A stretch of 64,000 bases of DNA from Actinoplanes derwentensis (GCF_900104725.1 NZ_LT629758.1:8828001-8892000), one strand, 5' to 3'. Counted from the stretch's first letter, positions 39,674 through 50,131 are shown. Notes: generated by a model from the letters alone, not told the origin. Numbers and translations: made by a program.

Positions 39674-41941
39674 ATGACGAACCCGTTGAGTGAGCCGCCG
39701 GCCCCGCCCGCACGTCCGGCAGCGGGCGGCTCACTCGGCGAACTGAAGGACCACATCGGTTCCGCCGCCCGCGACGAGCGGGCGGCGGCGCTCGATGTCT
39801 GGCTGAAAGCCCTCTTCCCGTCCCACCTGCCCGGCGTCAGCCTGATCGCGGTCGGTGGGCTCGGCCGGCGCGACTGCGCCCCCTACAGCGACCTCGACCT
39901 GGTGCTTCTGCACAACGGCACTGCCGGGATCGACCGGATCGCCTCCGCACTCTGGTACCCGATCTGGGACGCCCGCCTCGGGCTGGACCACTCGGTGCGT
40001 ACCATCCCCGAAGCCCTGTCCGTCGCCCACGACGACGTGAAGGTCTCCCTGGGCCTGCTCGACGCCCGGCACGTCGCCGGTGACGCCGTACTCTCCGCCG
40101 AGCTGATCGCCGCGGTCGCCGACCAGTGGCGCCGGACCGCGGTCCGCTCGATGCCCCAGCTTCGCGAGATCACCACCAGCCGGTGGACCAGCCACGGCGA
40201 ACTCGCCTTCCTGCTCGAAGGCGACCTCAAGGAAGCCTGCGGCGGCCTGCGCGACACCACCCTGCTGCGCGGCATCGGCCGGGCCGGCATCGCCGACACC
40301 ATGCGCCCCGCGGTCCGCGCCGCCACCCTGCGCCTGCTCGACACCCGCGACGCCCTGCACCTGGCCGTCGGCCGCCGGGTGGACCGGCTGGTCGCCCAGG
40401 AGCGCAAGGCCGTCGCCGACCTGCTCGACATCGAGGACCCGGACACCCTGCTGCGCCGGGTGTCCGGAGACGCCCGGACGATCGCGCACGCCGTGGACGA
40501 CGCCTGGCGGGCCGTCGACCGGCTGCGCAGTCGCCGCCGCGCCGGACCGGGCACCCCGTCCAGCCGCCGCCCGGTCGCCCGCGACGTCGTCGAACAGGAC
40601 GGCGAACTGGTTCTTGCCCGGACCGCGATCGGCCCGGTCCCGGACCCCAGCCTGTCCCTGCGGGTGGCCGCCGCGGCCGCCATCGTCCGGCTGCCGATCG
40701 CCCGCGCCACCAGCGAATGGCTCGCCTCGTTCTGCCCGCCGCTGCCCACCCCGTGGCCGTCCGCCGCCCGGGCCGCGCTGGTCTCGCTGCTCGGCTCCGG
40801 CGCGGGCCTGCTGCCCACCTGGGAGACCTGCGACCGGTACGGGCTGATCGACGCGTGGCTCCCCGAGTGGGCCCGGATGCGCAGCCTTCCGCAGCACCAC
40901 CCGATCCACCGCTACACCCTCGACCGCCACCTGGTGCAGGCCGCCTACGAGGCCACCTCCTACACCCGAGAGGTGGACCGGCCCGACCTGCTGCTGATCG
41001 GCGCCTTCCTGCACGACGTCGGCAAGGGCCTGCCCGGCGACCACAGCATCGTCGGCGCCCCGATCGCGGCCGCCATCGCCGCCCGGATCGGCCTGCCACC
41101 CGCCGACGTGGACACCGTGGAGAAGATGGTCCGGCTGCACCTGCTGCTGCCGGACGTGGCGACCCGCCGCGACCTGAGCGACCCGAAGACCATCACCGCC
41201 GTCGCCGACGCGGTCGGTGACACCCAGACCCTGCACCTGCTACACGCTCTGGCCCGCGCCGACTCGCACGCCACCGGCCCGGCCGCCTGGTCGGACTGGA
41301 AAGGCCGGCTGATGGCCGAACTGGTCGACCGGGTGCACACCCGGCTCGACACCGGCGCACTGCCGGAACCGCCCGAACCCGACCCGGAACTGCTCGACGG
41401 CGCGCTGCCGGCGGTGCACCTGGACGGCGACCGGGTGGCGGTGGCCGCCGCCGACCGGCGGGGACTGCTCGCCGGAGTGGCGGCCTGCCTGGCGATGCAC
41501 CGGCTCGACGTGGTCGCCGCGAACACGATCACCGTGGACGAGCGGGCGATCGTCGAGTTCTACACCCAGCCACGCTACGGATCCCCGTACGATCCGGTCG
41601 CTCTCGCCGCCGACCTGCGCCGAGTAGGCGCCGGGGACGTCTCGGTGACTCAGCGGGTCCGCGCCCGCGCGATGAGCGCCCGCGGCGGGACCGCCTCGCC
41701 CCGGGTGGTCTGGCAGCGGGACATCGCCACCGACGCGGTCGTCCTCGAATTGCGTGCCGCCGACTCACCCGGCCTGCTCTACCGGGTCACCCACGCGCTC
41801 GACGAAGCCGGCGCGGAGATCCGGGCGGCCCGCATCTCCACTCTCGGCAGTGACGTGGTGGACGTGTTCTACCTGGTCGGCGCCTGGGCCTCGGAAGACG
41901 AGCGAGAGCGGGTACGGGCGGCGGTCCTGGCCGCCGTTTAG
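39674..41941 (+). CDS. glnD: [protein-PII] uridylyl/adenylyltransferase
   Basis: GlnD modifies PII at Tyr51 and removes the group; in actinobacteria it acts mainly as an adenylyltransferase. The 755-aa protein has the nucleotidyltransferase motif GGLGRRDCAPYSDLDLVL (near 55-75), an HD hydrolase domain with FLHDVGKGLPGDHS (near 447), and two ACT domains in the last about 180 residues (LLAGVAACLAMHRLDVVAAN and LLYRVTHALDEAGAEIRAAR). The usual neighbour after glnD is ffh; here the glycan island begins instead. Confidence 0.95.
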   Translation: MTNPLSEPPAPPARPAAGGSLGELKDHIGSAARDERAAALDVWLKALFPSHLPGVSLIAVGGLGRRDCAPYSDLDLVLLHNGTAGIDRIASALWYPIWDARLGLDHSVRTIPEALSVAHDDVKVSLGLLDARHVAGDAVLSAELIAAVADQWRRTAVRSMPQLREITTSRWTSHGELAFLLEGDLKEACGGLRDTTLLRGIGRAGIADTMRPAVRAATLRLLDTRDALHLAVGRRVDRLVAQERKAVADLLDIEDPDTLLRRVSGDARTIAHAVDDAWRAVDRLRSRRRAGPGTPSSRRPVARDVVEQDGELVLARTAIGPVPDPSLSLRVAAAAAIVRLPIARATSEWLASFCPPLPTPWPSAARAALVSLLGSGAGLLPTWETCDRYGLIDAWLPEWARMRSLPQHHPIHRYTLDRHLVQAAYEATSYTREVDRPDLLLIGAFLHDVGKGLPGDHSIVGAPIAAAIAARIGLPPADVDTVEKMVRLHLLLPDVATRRDLSDPKTITAVADAVGDTQTLHLLHALARADSHATGPAAWSDWKGRLMAELVDRVHTRLDTGALPEPPEPDPELLDGALPAVHLDGDRVAVAAADRRGLLAGVAACLAMHRLDVVAANTITVDERAIVEFYTQPRYGSPYDPVALAADLRRVGAGDVSVTQRVRARAMSARGGTASPRVVWQRDIATDAVVLELRAADSPGLLYRVTHALDEAGAEIRAARISTLGSDVVDVFYLVGAWASEDERERVRAAVLAAV

Positions 41942-42006
41942 CGTCACTGTTGCGCCCGTCCCAGCGTTGATCCGAAAGGACATTGCCGGGTACGGACGGA
42001 GAGTTG

Positions 42007-44478
42007 ATGGCTGAGGCTCAGCCGGTCGGATTGCTGGACGACCATGTCACCCTCGCCGGTGCCGGGGCGGAGGTGTCGCTGCCGAACACGGCGATGCGCA
42101 CCCGCTCGGTGGCGGCCCGCCGGGTGCTGGCCCGCGCGGCCGGGATCGGCCTGGACGAGGTGCTGGTGGCCGCCCGCCGGGGTGACACCCGCCGCATTCG
42201 CCGGCCGGTGAAACCGGCCCTGCTGGCCGGGCTGGCGCAGACCATCGCGCTGCAGGAGGAACTACCGGAGGACCGGGCCGACGCGCTGGCGCTCTACGCG
42301 CTGATCCGAACCGGACGGGGCGCCGGTTCGCTGCCGCCCGCCCACCAGGCCCTGCACGTGCAGCTCGTCTACGCCTGGCAGGGGCCGGCCAACGCCCGCC
42401 AGTTGCTCGGTGCCTACCGGAACATCCCGGATCCGGCCCGGCGGACGCTGGAGATCGATCTGGCCAACCCGCACGCCGGTGGACTGGTGGCGGAGGAGGC
42501 CTGGCTGGCCCGGTTCGCCGAGCTCTTCCCGGAACCGGCACCGGTGCTGCTGGCCGCCCCCGAACGGGTGCCCTTCGACCGGCTCGCCGGGTCCCCCGGG
42601 CGGCCCGCCGAGACAGCCGGTGAACGGGTCTCGGTGGTCGTCACCGCGTACCGCCCGGGGGAGGGCCTGCTCACCGCGGTCCGCTCGATCGCCGCCCAGT
42701 CCTGGCCCGACCTGGAGATCATCCTGGTCGACGACGCCTCACCCGGCGAATTCGACGTGATCCTGGCCGCCGCCGCGGATCTGGACCCCCGGGTCCGGCT
42801 GATCCGGCTGGCCGAGAACGGCGGCACCTACGCGGCCCGCAACGCCGGGGTGGCTGCGGCCCGCGGCGACTTCGTCACGTTCCAGGACTCCGACGACTGG
42901 TCCCACCCGCGCCGGATCGAACTGCAGATGGCCCCGATGCTCACCGACCGGGCCCTGCTCGCCACCACCTCGGAGGGGATCAGCGTCTCGGACCAGCTGG
43001 TGATGACCCGGCCGGGCATCCGCCGGGGCCGGGTCAACGTCTCGTCGCTGCTGTTCCGCAAAGCCCCGGTGCTGCGCCGGATCGGCGGCTTCGACCAGGT
43101 GCGCAAGGCCGCCGACTCCGAGTACCTGGAACGGATCCAAGCGGCCTTCGGCCCGGGTTCGGTACGCCGGATCGCCACGCCCCTGGCCCTGATCCGGCTC
43201 TCCGAGGGGTCGCTGTCCCGGGCCGAGATCCGCGCCTACTGGATGCATCCGGCCCGGACCGCGTACATGTCGGCGTACCGCTGCTGGCACACCTCGGCCC
43301 GCCCGCCGCACCTGCCGGCCGGCCGGGACCGCCCGTTCACGGCCCCGGCCCACCTCAGCGGATCCGCCGGCCCGCGCCGCTACGACGTGGTGGTGGCCGC
43401 CGACTGGCGGTTCCTGACCGGCACCCAGCGTTCGGCGCTCGCCGAGATCCGGGCGCTGCGCGAGGCCGGGCTGTCGGTGGCGATCCTGCACCTGGAGGCG
43501 CTGCGGTCGATCCACAGACAGCGCCGCTCGCTCAGCGCCGACGTGCAACGACTGATCAACACCGGACAGTTGGACCAGGTGCTGGAGACCGACGACGTCG
43601 ACACCCAGGTCCTGCTGGTCCGCCAGCCCGAAGTGCTCCAGTTCGCCCCTGAGGACGGCTGCCGGATCCGGCCCCGGCGGCTGCTGCTGGTCGCCGACCG
43701 GGCCCCGGCCCGCCGCGACGGCAGCGACCGCCGCTACACGGTGGAAGCGGTCGCCGAGGCGGCCCGGCGGCTGTTCGCGGCCGACCCGCTCTGGTGCCCG
43801 GCCGACCCCGGCGTGCGCCCGCTGCTGACCGGCGCCGACCTCACCGGCTTCGACCTGCCGCCGGTCGCCGAACCGCAGGACGTGGCCCGGCCGCTGCCCG
43901 CCCGGCGCGGCCCGGCGGTGGTCGGCACCGACCTGTGCGACGCCGGAGTCTGGCCCGGCGACCTGGACTCGGCACTGACCGTGCTGCGCCGGTGCCGGAC
44001 CACCGACGTGCGCCTGCGGCTACCGGAGAGCCCACTGCGGCCGGCCGGTCTGCCCGCCTCCTGGCTGGTCTACGAGCCCGCCGACCTGGACTCCCGGACC
44101 TTCGCCGCCCAACTCGACTTCTACCTGCACTTCCCCCCGGAACACCTGGCCGAGCTGACGTCCCGGCCAGCCCTGGAGGCGGCCGCCACCGGCTGTGTCG
44201 TCCTCGTTCCGGAACACCTCGCCGAAGCCTTCGGCGAGACCGCCCTGCCCTGCGCGCCCGAGGACGCGCCGGCCCTGATCGAACGGCTCCGGACGGATCC
44301 CGTCCGGTACGCCGCACTGAGCGCCCTGGCCCGCGACGCGGTGGCCCGCGACCACCAGCCGGCCCGGTTCGCCGACCGGATCGCCGGGGTTGTGCGGGAC
44401 GGAGTTCCGGCGCCCGCCCAACGCGGGCGTAACGGGCCCGCTCCCCGTCCCGTTACCCCGGAGGAAGTGCACCGATGA
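42007..44478 (+). CDS. bifunctional glycosyltransferase: GT2 plus GT-B module
   Basis: An 823-aa cytosolic protein in three parts: a helical N-terminus (about 1-195), a GT2 domain (about 205-450) with SVVVTAYRPGEGLL, VDDAS and FVTFQDSDDWSHP (the metal-binding DxD near 295), and from about 457 a GT-B-like module beginning YDVVVAADWRFLTG and ending in QLDFYLHFPPE...ALEAAATGCVVLVP. ATG 42007 with an AGAG box is preferred. The 816-aa protein encoded at 47681-50131 has the same plan, and the bifunctional gene at 50208 starts with a related module. The sugar and acceptor are unknown. It opens the glycan island. Confidence 0.8.
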   Translation: MAEAQPVGLLDDHVTLAGAGAEVSLPNTAMRTRSVAARRVLARAAGIGLDEVLVAARRGDTRRIRRPVKPALLAGLAQTIALQEELPEDRADALALYALIRTGRGAGSLPPAHQALHVQLVYAWQGPANARQLLGAYRNIPDPARRTLEIDLANPHAGGLVAEEAWLARFAELFPEPAPVLLAAPERVPFDRLAGSPGRPAETAGERVSVVVTAYRPGEGLLTAVRSIAAQSWPDLEIILVDDASPGEFDVILAAAADLDPRVRLIRLAENGGTYAARNAGVAAARGDFVTFQDSDDWSHPRRIELQMAPMLTDRALLATTSEGISVSDQLVMTRPGIRRGRVNVSSLLFRKAPVLRRIGGFDQVRKAADSEYLERIQAAFGPGSVRRIATPLALIRLSEGSLSRAEIRAYWMHPARTAYMSAYRCWHTSARPPHLPAGRDRPFTAPAHLSGSAGPRRYDVVVAADWRFLTGTQRSALAEIRALREAGLSVAILHLEALRSIHRQRRSLSADVQRLINTGQLDQVLETDDVDTQVLLVRQPEVLQFAPEDGCRIRPRRLLLVADRAPARRDGSDRRYTVEAVAEAARRLFAADPLWCPADPGVRPLLTGADLTGFDLPPVAEPQDVARPLPARRGPAVVGTDLCDAGVWPGDLDSALTVLRRCRTTDVRLRLPESPLRPAGLPASWLVYEPADLDSRTFAAQLDFYLHFPPEHLAELTSRPALEAAATGCVVLVPEHLAEAFGETALPCAPEDAPALIERLRTDPVRYAALSALARDAVARDHQPARFADRIAGVVRDGVPAPAQRGRNGPAPRPVTPEEVHR

Positions 44479-44488
44479 GGAGTCCCGC

Positions 44489-45523
44489 ATGAGCAAGATG
44501 AGCCGAGTCCGCCGCCGTCTGCCGCGCCTGACCGGCCGGCAGGCCGCGGTACTGACGGTCACCGGTGTCCTGTGCACCGGCACGGCGGCCGCCGCCCTCC
44601 TCGGGCACCCCAGGATCGCCACCACCCTGCTCGCCCTGCTCGGCGGGGTCATCGTGGCCGGCGTCCTGTTGCTGTTCCGGCGCCTCGCCACCGTGCAGCG
44701 GGCCGGCGTGAGCGCCCAGCGCGACCTGCGGACCACCGTCGAGGAGATGCAGCGCCGTCTGGTCGCCGCGGTGGAACGGGAACGTCTCACCGCCGGTGAC
44801 CGGCACCTGGAACTGGCCGAGGCGATCGCCCGGGTCAAGCAGGTCACCGATCGCAAGGCCGCGTCGTCGCAGCTGCTCGCCCTGCCGCGCGAGTTCGAGG
44901 CGACCGTGCAGCTCTTCCAGAGTTTCACCCCGCGGGCGCCGATGCCGTCGTCCGGCGACTTCGCGCTCAACCCGACCGACCTGCTGGAACTACTGCACCT
45001 GATCCGGACCCGCAAGCCGCGCCTGGTGCTGGAACTGGGCAGTGGAACCTCGTCGGTGTGGATCGCCTACGTGCTGGAACAGACCGGTGGCCGGCTGATC
45101 TCGCTGGACCACGACGCGGGTTACGCCGGCCGGACCCGGACGGCGCTAGCCGTCCACGGCCTGGACACGATCGCGGAGGTACGCGACGCCGCGCTCACCC
45201 CGGTCGGCATCGACGGGCGCGACTACCCGTGGTACGACCCGGAGGCCCTGGCCGACCTGCACGACATCGACTTCGTGCTGATCGACGGCCCGCCCGCCTC
45301 GACCGGGGCGGACGCCCGCTACCCGGCGCTGCACATGATCGAGAAGCGACTCGCGGACCGGGCCACCATCGTCTTCGACGACGCCGGGCGCCCCGACGAG
45401 CAGGCCGCCATGGCCGCTTGGACGGAACGGTTCGACGGGCTGACCCGCGAGGGCGAACTGCTCGGCCGGCACGCGGTGCTGGCGTTCGCCCGGCCGCCGG
45501 CACTGGCCGCCGCGTTCGCCTGA
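44489..45523 (+). CDS. membrane-anchored SAM-dependent methyltransferase
   Basis: A 344-aa protein with two N-terminal hydrophobic helices (about residues 18-40 and 43-64), a coiled coil (about 70-130) and a class I methyltransferase domain: LVLELGSGTSSVWIA near residue 180, SLDHDAGYAG and IDFVLIDGPP, then IVFDDAGRPDEQ. Such membrane-tethered methyltransferases often act on lipid-linked or surface sugars. ATG 44489 has GAGGAG seven nt upstream, 10 nt after the GT2 gene; the next gene begins on its stop (TGATG). Its target is inferred from the neighbours. Confidence 0.8.
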   Translation: MSKMSRVRRRLPRLTGRQAAVLTVTGVLCTGTAAAALLGHPRIATTLLALLGGVIVAGVLLLFRRLATVQRAGVSAQRDLRTTVEEMQRRLVAAVERERLTAGDRHLELAEAIARVKQVTDRKAASSQLLALPREFEATVQLFQSFTPRAPMPSSGDFALNPTDLLELLHLIRTRKPRLVLELGSGTSSVWIAYVLEQTGGRLISLDHDAGYAGRTRTALAVHGLDTIAEVRDAALTPVGIDGRDYPWYDPEALADLHDIDFVLIDGPPASTGADARYPALHMIEKRLADRATIVFDDAGRPDEQAAMAAWTERFDGLTREGELLGRHAVLAFARPPALAAAFA

Positions 45524-47502
45524 TGACCGCCACGCTGACCCGGCGCCACACCGATCCAGCGCCGGGCGGCTCCCGGCACGCGTACCGGGGTGACATCGAG
45601 GGACTGCGTGCCGTCGCGGTGCTGCTCGTGGTCCTCGCCCACGTGGGAGTGCCGGGGGTGGCGGGCGGGTTCCTCGGGGTCGACGTCTTCTTCGTGGTCT
45701 CCGGCTTCCTGATCACCGGGCTGCTCCGGCGGGAGATCGCCACCACTGGGCGGCTCGGCCTGGCCCGGTTCTATGCGCGCCGGGTGGTCCGGCTGCTGCC
45801 GGTCGCCACCCTGGTGATCGTGGCGACGCTGGCCGGTGCCTGGTTCTGGGCGCCGCCGGTGCGGTTCGCGACGTTCGCGGCGGATGCTCTGGCCGCGGCC
45901 ACCTGGACGATGAACCTGCGCCTCGACACGGCCGGCACCGATTACTTCGGAGACCCGGCGCCGTCACCGTTCCAGCACTTCTGGTCGCTCGCCGTGGAAG
46001 AGCAGTTCTACCTGCTCTGGCCCCTGCTGCTACTGGCCCGGAGCCGGGTGCTGCTGGTCGCCGTCACGATCGCCTCGTTCGCCTGGTCACTGCATGACAT
46101 GTCCTACTTCGCGTCGCCGGGGCGGGCCTGGGAGTTGGGCGCCGGCGCGCTGATCTCGCTGGTGACGTGCCGGCGGCGGCCGTGGCTCGGCTGGGCCGGA
46201 CTGGCGGCTGTCGTCACCGCCGCCCTCGTCTACGACGAGACGACGAGGTGGCCCGGTGTCGCGGCGCTCGTGCCGGTGCTCGGCACGGTCGCGATCATCG
46301 CCGCGGGTGGCAACCGGCTCCTGGAGACCGGGCCGATGCGCTGGCTCGGCCGGATGTCCTACGGCTGGTACCTGTGGCACTGGCCGCTGCTCGTGCTGGC
46401 CGCCCCGGAGAGCCTGCCCGACCGGGCCGGGGCCGCCGCCCTGGCGCTGGGGCTGGCCGTTCTCAGTCATCACCTGCTGGAGAACCCGGTACGGCGGCAC
46501 CGTTGGTGGACCGTACGACCGCGCCGTGCTCTCGGTCTTGGTCTGTGTCTGGTCACCGTCACCGCGGTCCTCGCCGCTGCCGGCATGCTGCACCCGCCCG
46601 CGATCCCGGCCCGCGGCAGCGCCCCCGACACCGGCCGGGCCGTCGCGACCGCCGGCAACCCGGCCGCCCGGCTGCACCGGCTGCTCGTCGACGCGAACAT
46701 CGCCACCGACCTGCCCCGCAACCTCACCCCCAGCTTCGACGGCGCGCTCCGGCAGCGACTCGCCCCGCAGCGCGACGGCTGCCACGTCGGCCTCACCGGC
46801 CCGTTCCGGCCCCGGAGCGACTGCTCCTACACCACCGGCCGCCGCACGGTCGTCCTCTTCGGTGACTCGCACGCCCTTCAGTGGTTCCCCACTCTGGACG
46901 CACTCGCCCGCAAGAACGGCTGGCGCCTCTACAACTTCACCCGCAGCTCGTGCAGCCCCGCCGGAATCGCCGTCGACGAACGCCGGGCCCGGAGCCGCTA
47001 CCTGGAATGCGACAGGTGGCGGGCCGACGTGCTGGCCCGGATCGCCCGGCTGCGGCCGGCCCTGCTGGTCGTCTCGTCAAGCGTCAACTACCGGCAGGTG
47101 CTGACCGGTGCCCCCGCCGACCCGGACGCCGTCTGGCAGACCGGCTGGGTCCGCACGCTGGCCGTGCTGAAACGCGCCGCCGGTCAGGTGGTGCTGCTCG
47201 GCGACACCCCGTTCCTCAAGGTGGCTCCCGCCGACTGCCTCAGCAGCAACGCCACCAACGTGTCCGGCTGCGCCGACCCGCGGGCCGAGGTACTTCCCGA
47301 ACCCCGCTGGCGGGAGATCCAGCGCGCCACGGCCGTCGCCGCGGGCGTCCCGGTCATCGACCCGGTGCCGTGGCTGTGCGCCGACCGATGCCCCCTCGTC
47401 GTCGGCGACACCATGGTCTACCGGGACAGCAATCACTTGACCGAGGCGTATGCCCGGCTGGTCGCCCCGGTCATGGAGCAGAACCTGGCGGCTTGGTTCT
47501 AG
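45523..47502 (+). CDS. OafA-type acyltransferase with SGNH domain
   Basis: A 659-aa protein: an acyltransferase-3 domain with about ten membrane helices (YRGDIEGLRAVAVLLV, GVDVFFVVSGFLITG) and an extracytoplasmic SGNH domain with GDSHALQWFPTLD near residue 447 and a C-terminal DSNHLTEAY (Asp/His) near residue 635. These enzymes O-acylate exported polysaccharides, usually with acetyl groups. ATG 45523 overlaps the methyltransferase stop by one nt. Downstream is a strong hairpin and then a convergent glycosyltransferase. Confidence 0.9.
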   Translation: MTATLTRRHTDPAPGGSRHAYRGDIEGLRAVAVLLVVLAHVGVPGVAGGFLGVDVFFVVSGFLITGLLRREIATTGRLGLARFYARRVVRLLPVATLVIVATLAGAWFWAPPVRFATFAADALAAATWTMNLRLDTAGTDYFGDPAPSPFQHFWSLAVEEQFYLLWPLLLLARSRVLLVAVTIASFAWSLHDMSYFASPGRAWELGAGALISLVTCRRRPWLGWAGLAAVVTAALVYDETTRWPGVAALVPVLGTVAIIAAGGNRLLETGPMRWLGRMSYGWYLWHWPLLVLAAPESLPDRAGAAALALGLAVLSHHLLENPVRRHRWWTVRPRRALGLGLCLVTVTAVLAAAGMLHPPAIPARGSAPDTGRAVATAGNPAARLHRLLVDANIATDLPRNLTPSFDGALRQRLAPQRDGCHVGLTGPFRPRSDCSYTTGRRTVVLFGDSHALQWFPTLDALARKNGWRLYNFTRSSCSPAGIAVDERRARSRYLECDRWRADVLARIARLRPALLVVSSSVNYRQVLTGAPADPDAVWQTGWVRTLAVLKRAAGQVVLLGDTPFLKVAPADCLSSNATNVSGCADPRAEVLPEPRWREIQRATAVAAGVPVIDPVPWLCADRCPLVVGDTMVYRDSNHLTEAYARLVAPVMEQNLAAWF

Positions 47503-47523
47503 AGGTCGGATCGGGTTTAGGGT

Positions 47524-47560
47524 GCGAGCCCCCGCCAGAGGGGTGATGGCGGGGGCTCGC
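47524..47560. terminator. strong hairpin between convergent genes
   Basis: A perfect 13-bp stem GCGAGCCCCCGCC (47524-47536) with GGCGGGGGCTCGC (47548-47560) and an 11-nt loop, 22 nt after the acyltransferase stop. There is no T-tract, typical of GC-rich terminators. The rest of the 178-bp gap to 47680 is featureless. Confidence 0.8.
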
Positions 47561-47680
47561 GTCGCGGTGCGGGGGCACAGCGACGAACCGGGCTCCCCTT
47601 ACCTTTCGGCCGTCCCGCCGCCGACTCGAATGCCCACCGGTTGTCTTCCCGTCACCCTTCGGTTGCCGCGACCCGGAGGA

Positions 47681-50131
47681 CTAGGTCAGCGTGACGATCT
47701 CGCCGGAGGGGAGGGCCAGCATGATCTCGCCGGTGATCACCTCGTCGCTGGAGGTGGGGGTGGGTTTCAGGAGGGCGGCCACCGCGTCGGCGTAGTGCCG
47801 GTGCTGATGGTGGTCCTCCAGGAAACGCAGGCCCCGCTCGGACTGGGTCAGCAGGACCGCCGCGCCGCGGTGCAGGCTCTCCACGGTGGCGGCGACGTCG
47901 GCCGGGTCGGCGTAGAGGGCGGCGGCGCCGAAGACCGGGGCGTGGCCGTGCGGGAGGACCGGGATGCAGCCGGCCGCCATCGCGGTCAGGATCTCCGGGC
48001 AGGTGGCGGTCGCCGGGTCGTCGGACGGCAGGTACAGGTAGAAGTCGAGCTGGTGCAGGAAGCCCCGGGTGTCGACGTCGGACGGGCGGTAGACGAGCCA
48101 GCCGTCCGGTGCGGGCCGGGCGGGCGGGGTGCGGGCCAGGACGCGGACGTCCACGCCGGTGCCGCCCAGTGTCTCGGTGAGGCGCTGCCAGTCGGCCGGG
48201 TCGCCGGTGTGGACGCGGCCGATCACGGGCCGGTCGGCGCGGGGGCCGGAACGGTGCAGGCGCCAGCGGCGCAGGTTGACGGTGCCGGGGACGTCAACGG
48301 TGGTGACCCTGGTCAGCACAGCGGACAGGGTTGCCCGGCCGGCCGGATCGGTGGGCGCCCAGTGTGGTTCGACGCTGAAGAGGCGGCGGGCCTCGGCGGC
48401 GCAGTGGGCGGCGGCCGGGAGCCACGCCGGATCGGCTTCGATCACCACTTTGGCGGCCCGGACGGCGGACGGGGTGCCGGGGGCGAACCCGAGGACGGCC
48501 GGGTCGTGGACCAGGACCAGCCGGGCGTGCACGTCGTCGGCGAGGACCACCTGGTCGACGATCCCGGTGTTGATCATCTGTTGGAGCGCGGGGTCCAGCC
48601 CCGGTGGCTTACCGGCGACGCCGCCCAGGGTGTCCAGGTGCAGGACGGCGACGGTGCGGCCGGGTTCGACCAGGGCGAGGACCCGTTCGGCGACCGGCCA
48701 GGCGGTGTCGCCGTGGGAGTGCCAGTCACCGGCGAGGATCACGTCGTAGCTGGAGCGGCGCAGTCCGGCGTCCCCGGCCAGGCCACGGGGTGCGGCGAAG
48801 GCCCGCATCCGGGGCAGGCGCGGGCGCACGGCCGGTTCGAGGCCGTCGGCGATCCGCCGGTGCCAGGCCTGGAAGGCGGACAGGTACGCGTGCCGGGCCG
48901 GGCTCATCCAGCCGGGCCCGATCTCGGCGCCGGACAGTGAACCGGCGCTGAGCCGGATCAGGGCGAGCGGGTCCCCGCCGAGGTGCCGCACGGCGGGGCG
49001 GCCGAAGACGGCTCGGGCCCGTTCCACGTACTCGGCGTCGGCGCCCTTGCGGACCGGATCCAGATAGCCGAGCCGGTCGAGGGCGGTCTCCCGGCGGATC
49101 ATCAGGGACGAGAGGTTGTACGACCGGAACTCGGTGAAGCCGGGCCGGGTGATCACCAGGTCCTCGGTGACCCGGATGGCCGCCGACGTGGTCGCGATCA
49201 GGGCCGGGTCGTCGATCAGCGGGGCGACCTGCCGTTGCAGGCGCAGCGGGTGGGACCAGTCGTCGGAGTCCTGGAAGGTGACGAACTCACCGCTGGCGAT
49301 GTCGAGCCCGGCGTTGCGGGCCCGGTAGGTGCCGCTGTTCGCCGGGATGCGGATGATCCGCACTCGCGGGTCGAGGTCGGCGGCCTGGGCCAGCACCGTC
49401 TCGTACCCGGTGCCGGAACCGTCGTCGACGACCAGGATCTCGTGGTTGGTCCAGCTCTGCGCGACCAGGGAGCGGACTGCGGTGATCAGTTCCGGTCCGG
49501 GCCGGTATGTGGTGACGATCGTGCTGATCCGGTGCGCCGAACCGTGCCGGGTCACCGGCCGGGAGCCGATCCGGTCGAAGCCGGTGGCCGCCTCGGCATC
49601 GAAACGGAGCCCGGGTTCCGGGAGCAGGGCACTGAACCGGTCCACCCAGTCCTCCTGAGTGGCCAGGTCGACACCGAGCGCAGTCCGGATCGGGGCTGGC
49701 ACGTCCGGGTAGTCGGCGATCAGCCGGGCGGCCCGGACCAGGTCACCGGCGGCGAACGCGATCTGCGTGTGCAGCCCCTGATGTTCGGGGGCGACCCCGG
49801 CCGGGCCGAAGGTGCGCAACAGCGAGTCGAACAGGACCAGGCCCTCGGCCCGGTCGCCGGGGTGCAGATCCTGGAGGCAGATCACCCGGGCGAGTTCACC
49901 GAGCGCCCACGGGTCGGAGTCCGGGAACAGGCGGCCCTCGCGGGCGGCGGCGACCAGCTCGTCGGCCGGCCGGCGGGCCGCCGCCCAGGCCAGCAGCGCC
50001 CGGGTGGACGCCGAGCGGGTGTGCAGGGCCGCGGTGGCCGGGCCGCTGGGCGCCACGGCGGTCAGGTTCCGCCAGTGACGTTCCAGCAGCTCCGTGCCGT
50101 ACGCGTCCGGTGTGCTGTGCTGCCTGCGCAA
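47681..50131 (-). CDS. bifunctional glycosyltransferase: GT2 plus GT-B module (second copy)
   Basis: An 816-aa paralogue of the gene at 42007 in opposite orientation. N-terminal helical part (about 1-190), GT2 domain with STIVTTYRPGPELI (near 199), LVVDDGSG and FVTFQDSDDWSHP (near 288), then a GT-B-like module from about 458 (YDVILAGDWHS), with QLDFYLYLPSDD and ILTAMAAGCIPVLPHG near the end. The start is a TTG at 50131 after GAGGGGG. Shared motifs but low overall identity indicate an old duplication or domain reuse. It diverges from the five-gene operon at 50208. Confidence 0.8.
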   Translation of the reverse strand: MRRQHSTPDAYGTELLERHWRNLTAVAPSGPATAALHTRSASTRALLAWAAARRPADELVAAAREGRLFPDSDPWALGELARVICLQDLHPGDRAEGLVLFDSLLRTFGPAGVAPEHQGLHTQIAFAAGDLVRAARLIADYPDVPAPIRTALGVDLATQEDWVDRFSALLPEPGLRFDAEAATGFDRIGSRPVTRHGSAHRISTIVTTYRPGPELITAVRSLVAQSWTNHEILVVDDGSGTGYETVLAQAADLDPRVRIIRIPANSGTYRARNAGLDIASGEFVTFQDSDDWSHPLRLQRQVAPLIDDPALIATTSAAIRVTEDLVITRPGFTEFRSYNLSSLMIRRETALDRLGYLDPVRKGADAEYVERARAVFGRPAVRHLGGDPLALIRLSAGSLSGAEIGPGWMSPARHAYLSAFQAWHRRIADGLEPAVRPRLPRMRAFAAPRGLAGDAGLRRSSYDVILAGDWHSHGDTAWPVAERVLALVEPGRTVAVLHLDTLGGVAGKPPGLDPALQQMINTGIVDQVVLADDVHARLVLVHDPAVLGFAPGTPSAVRAAKVVIEADPAWLPAAAHCAAEARRLFSVEPHWAPTDPAGRATLSAVLTRVTTVDVPGTVNLRRWRLHRSGPRADRPVIGRVHTGDPADWQRLTETLGGTGVDVRVLARTPPARPAPDGWLVYRPSDVDTRGFLHQLDFYLYLPSDDPATATCPEILTAMAAGCIPVLPHGHAPVFGAAALYADPADVAATVESLHRGAAVLLTQSERGLRFLEDHHQHRHYADAVAALLKPTPTSSDEVITGEIMLALPSGEIVTLT

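Noticed and set aside
47503..47680. Small RNA gene at the strong hairpin
   Set aside because: The hairpin sits right after a stop between convergent genes; a terminator explains it.
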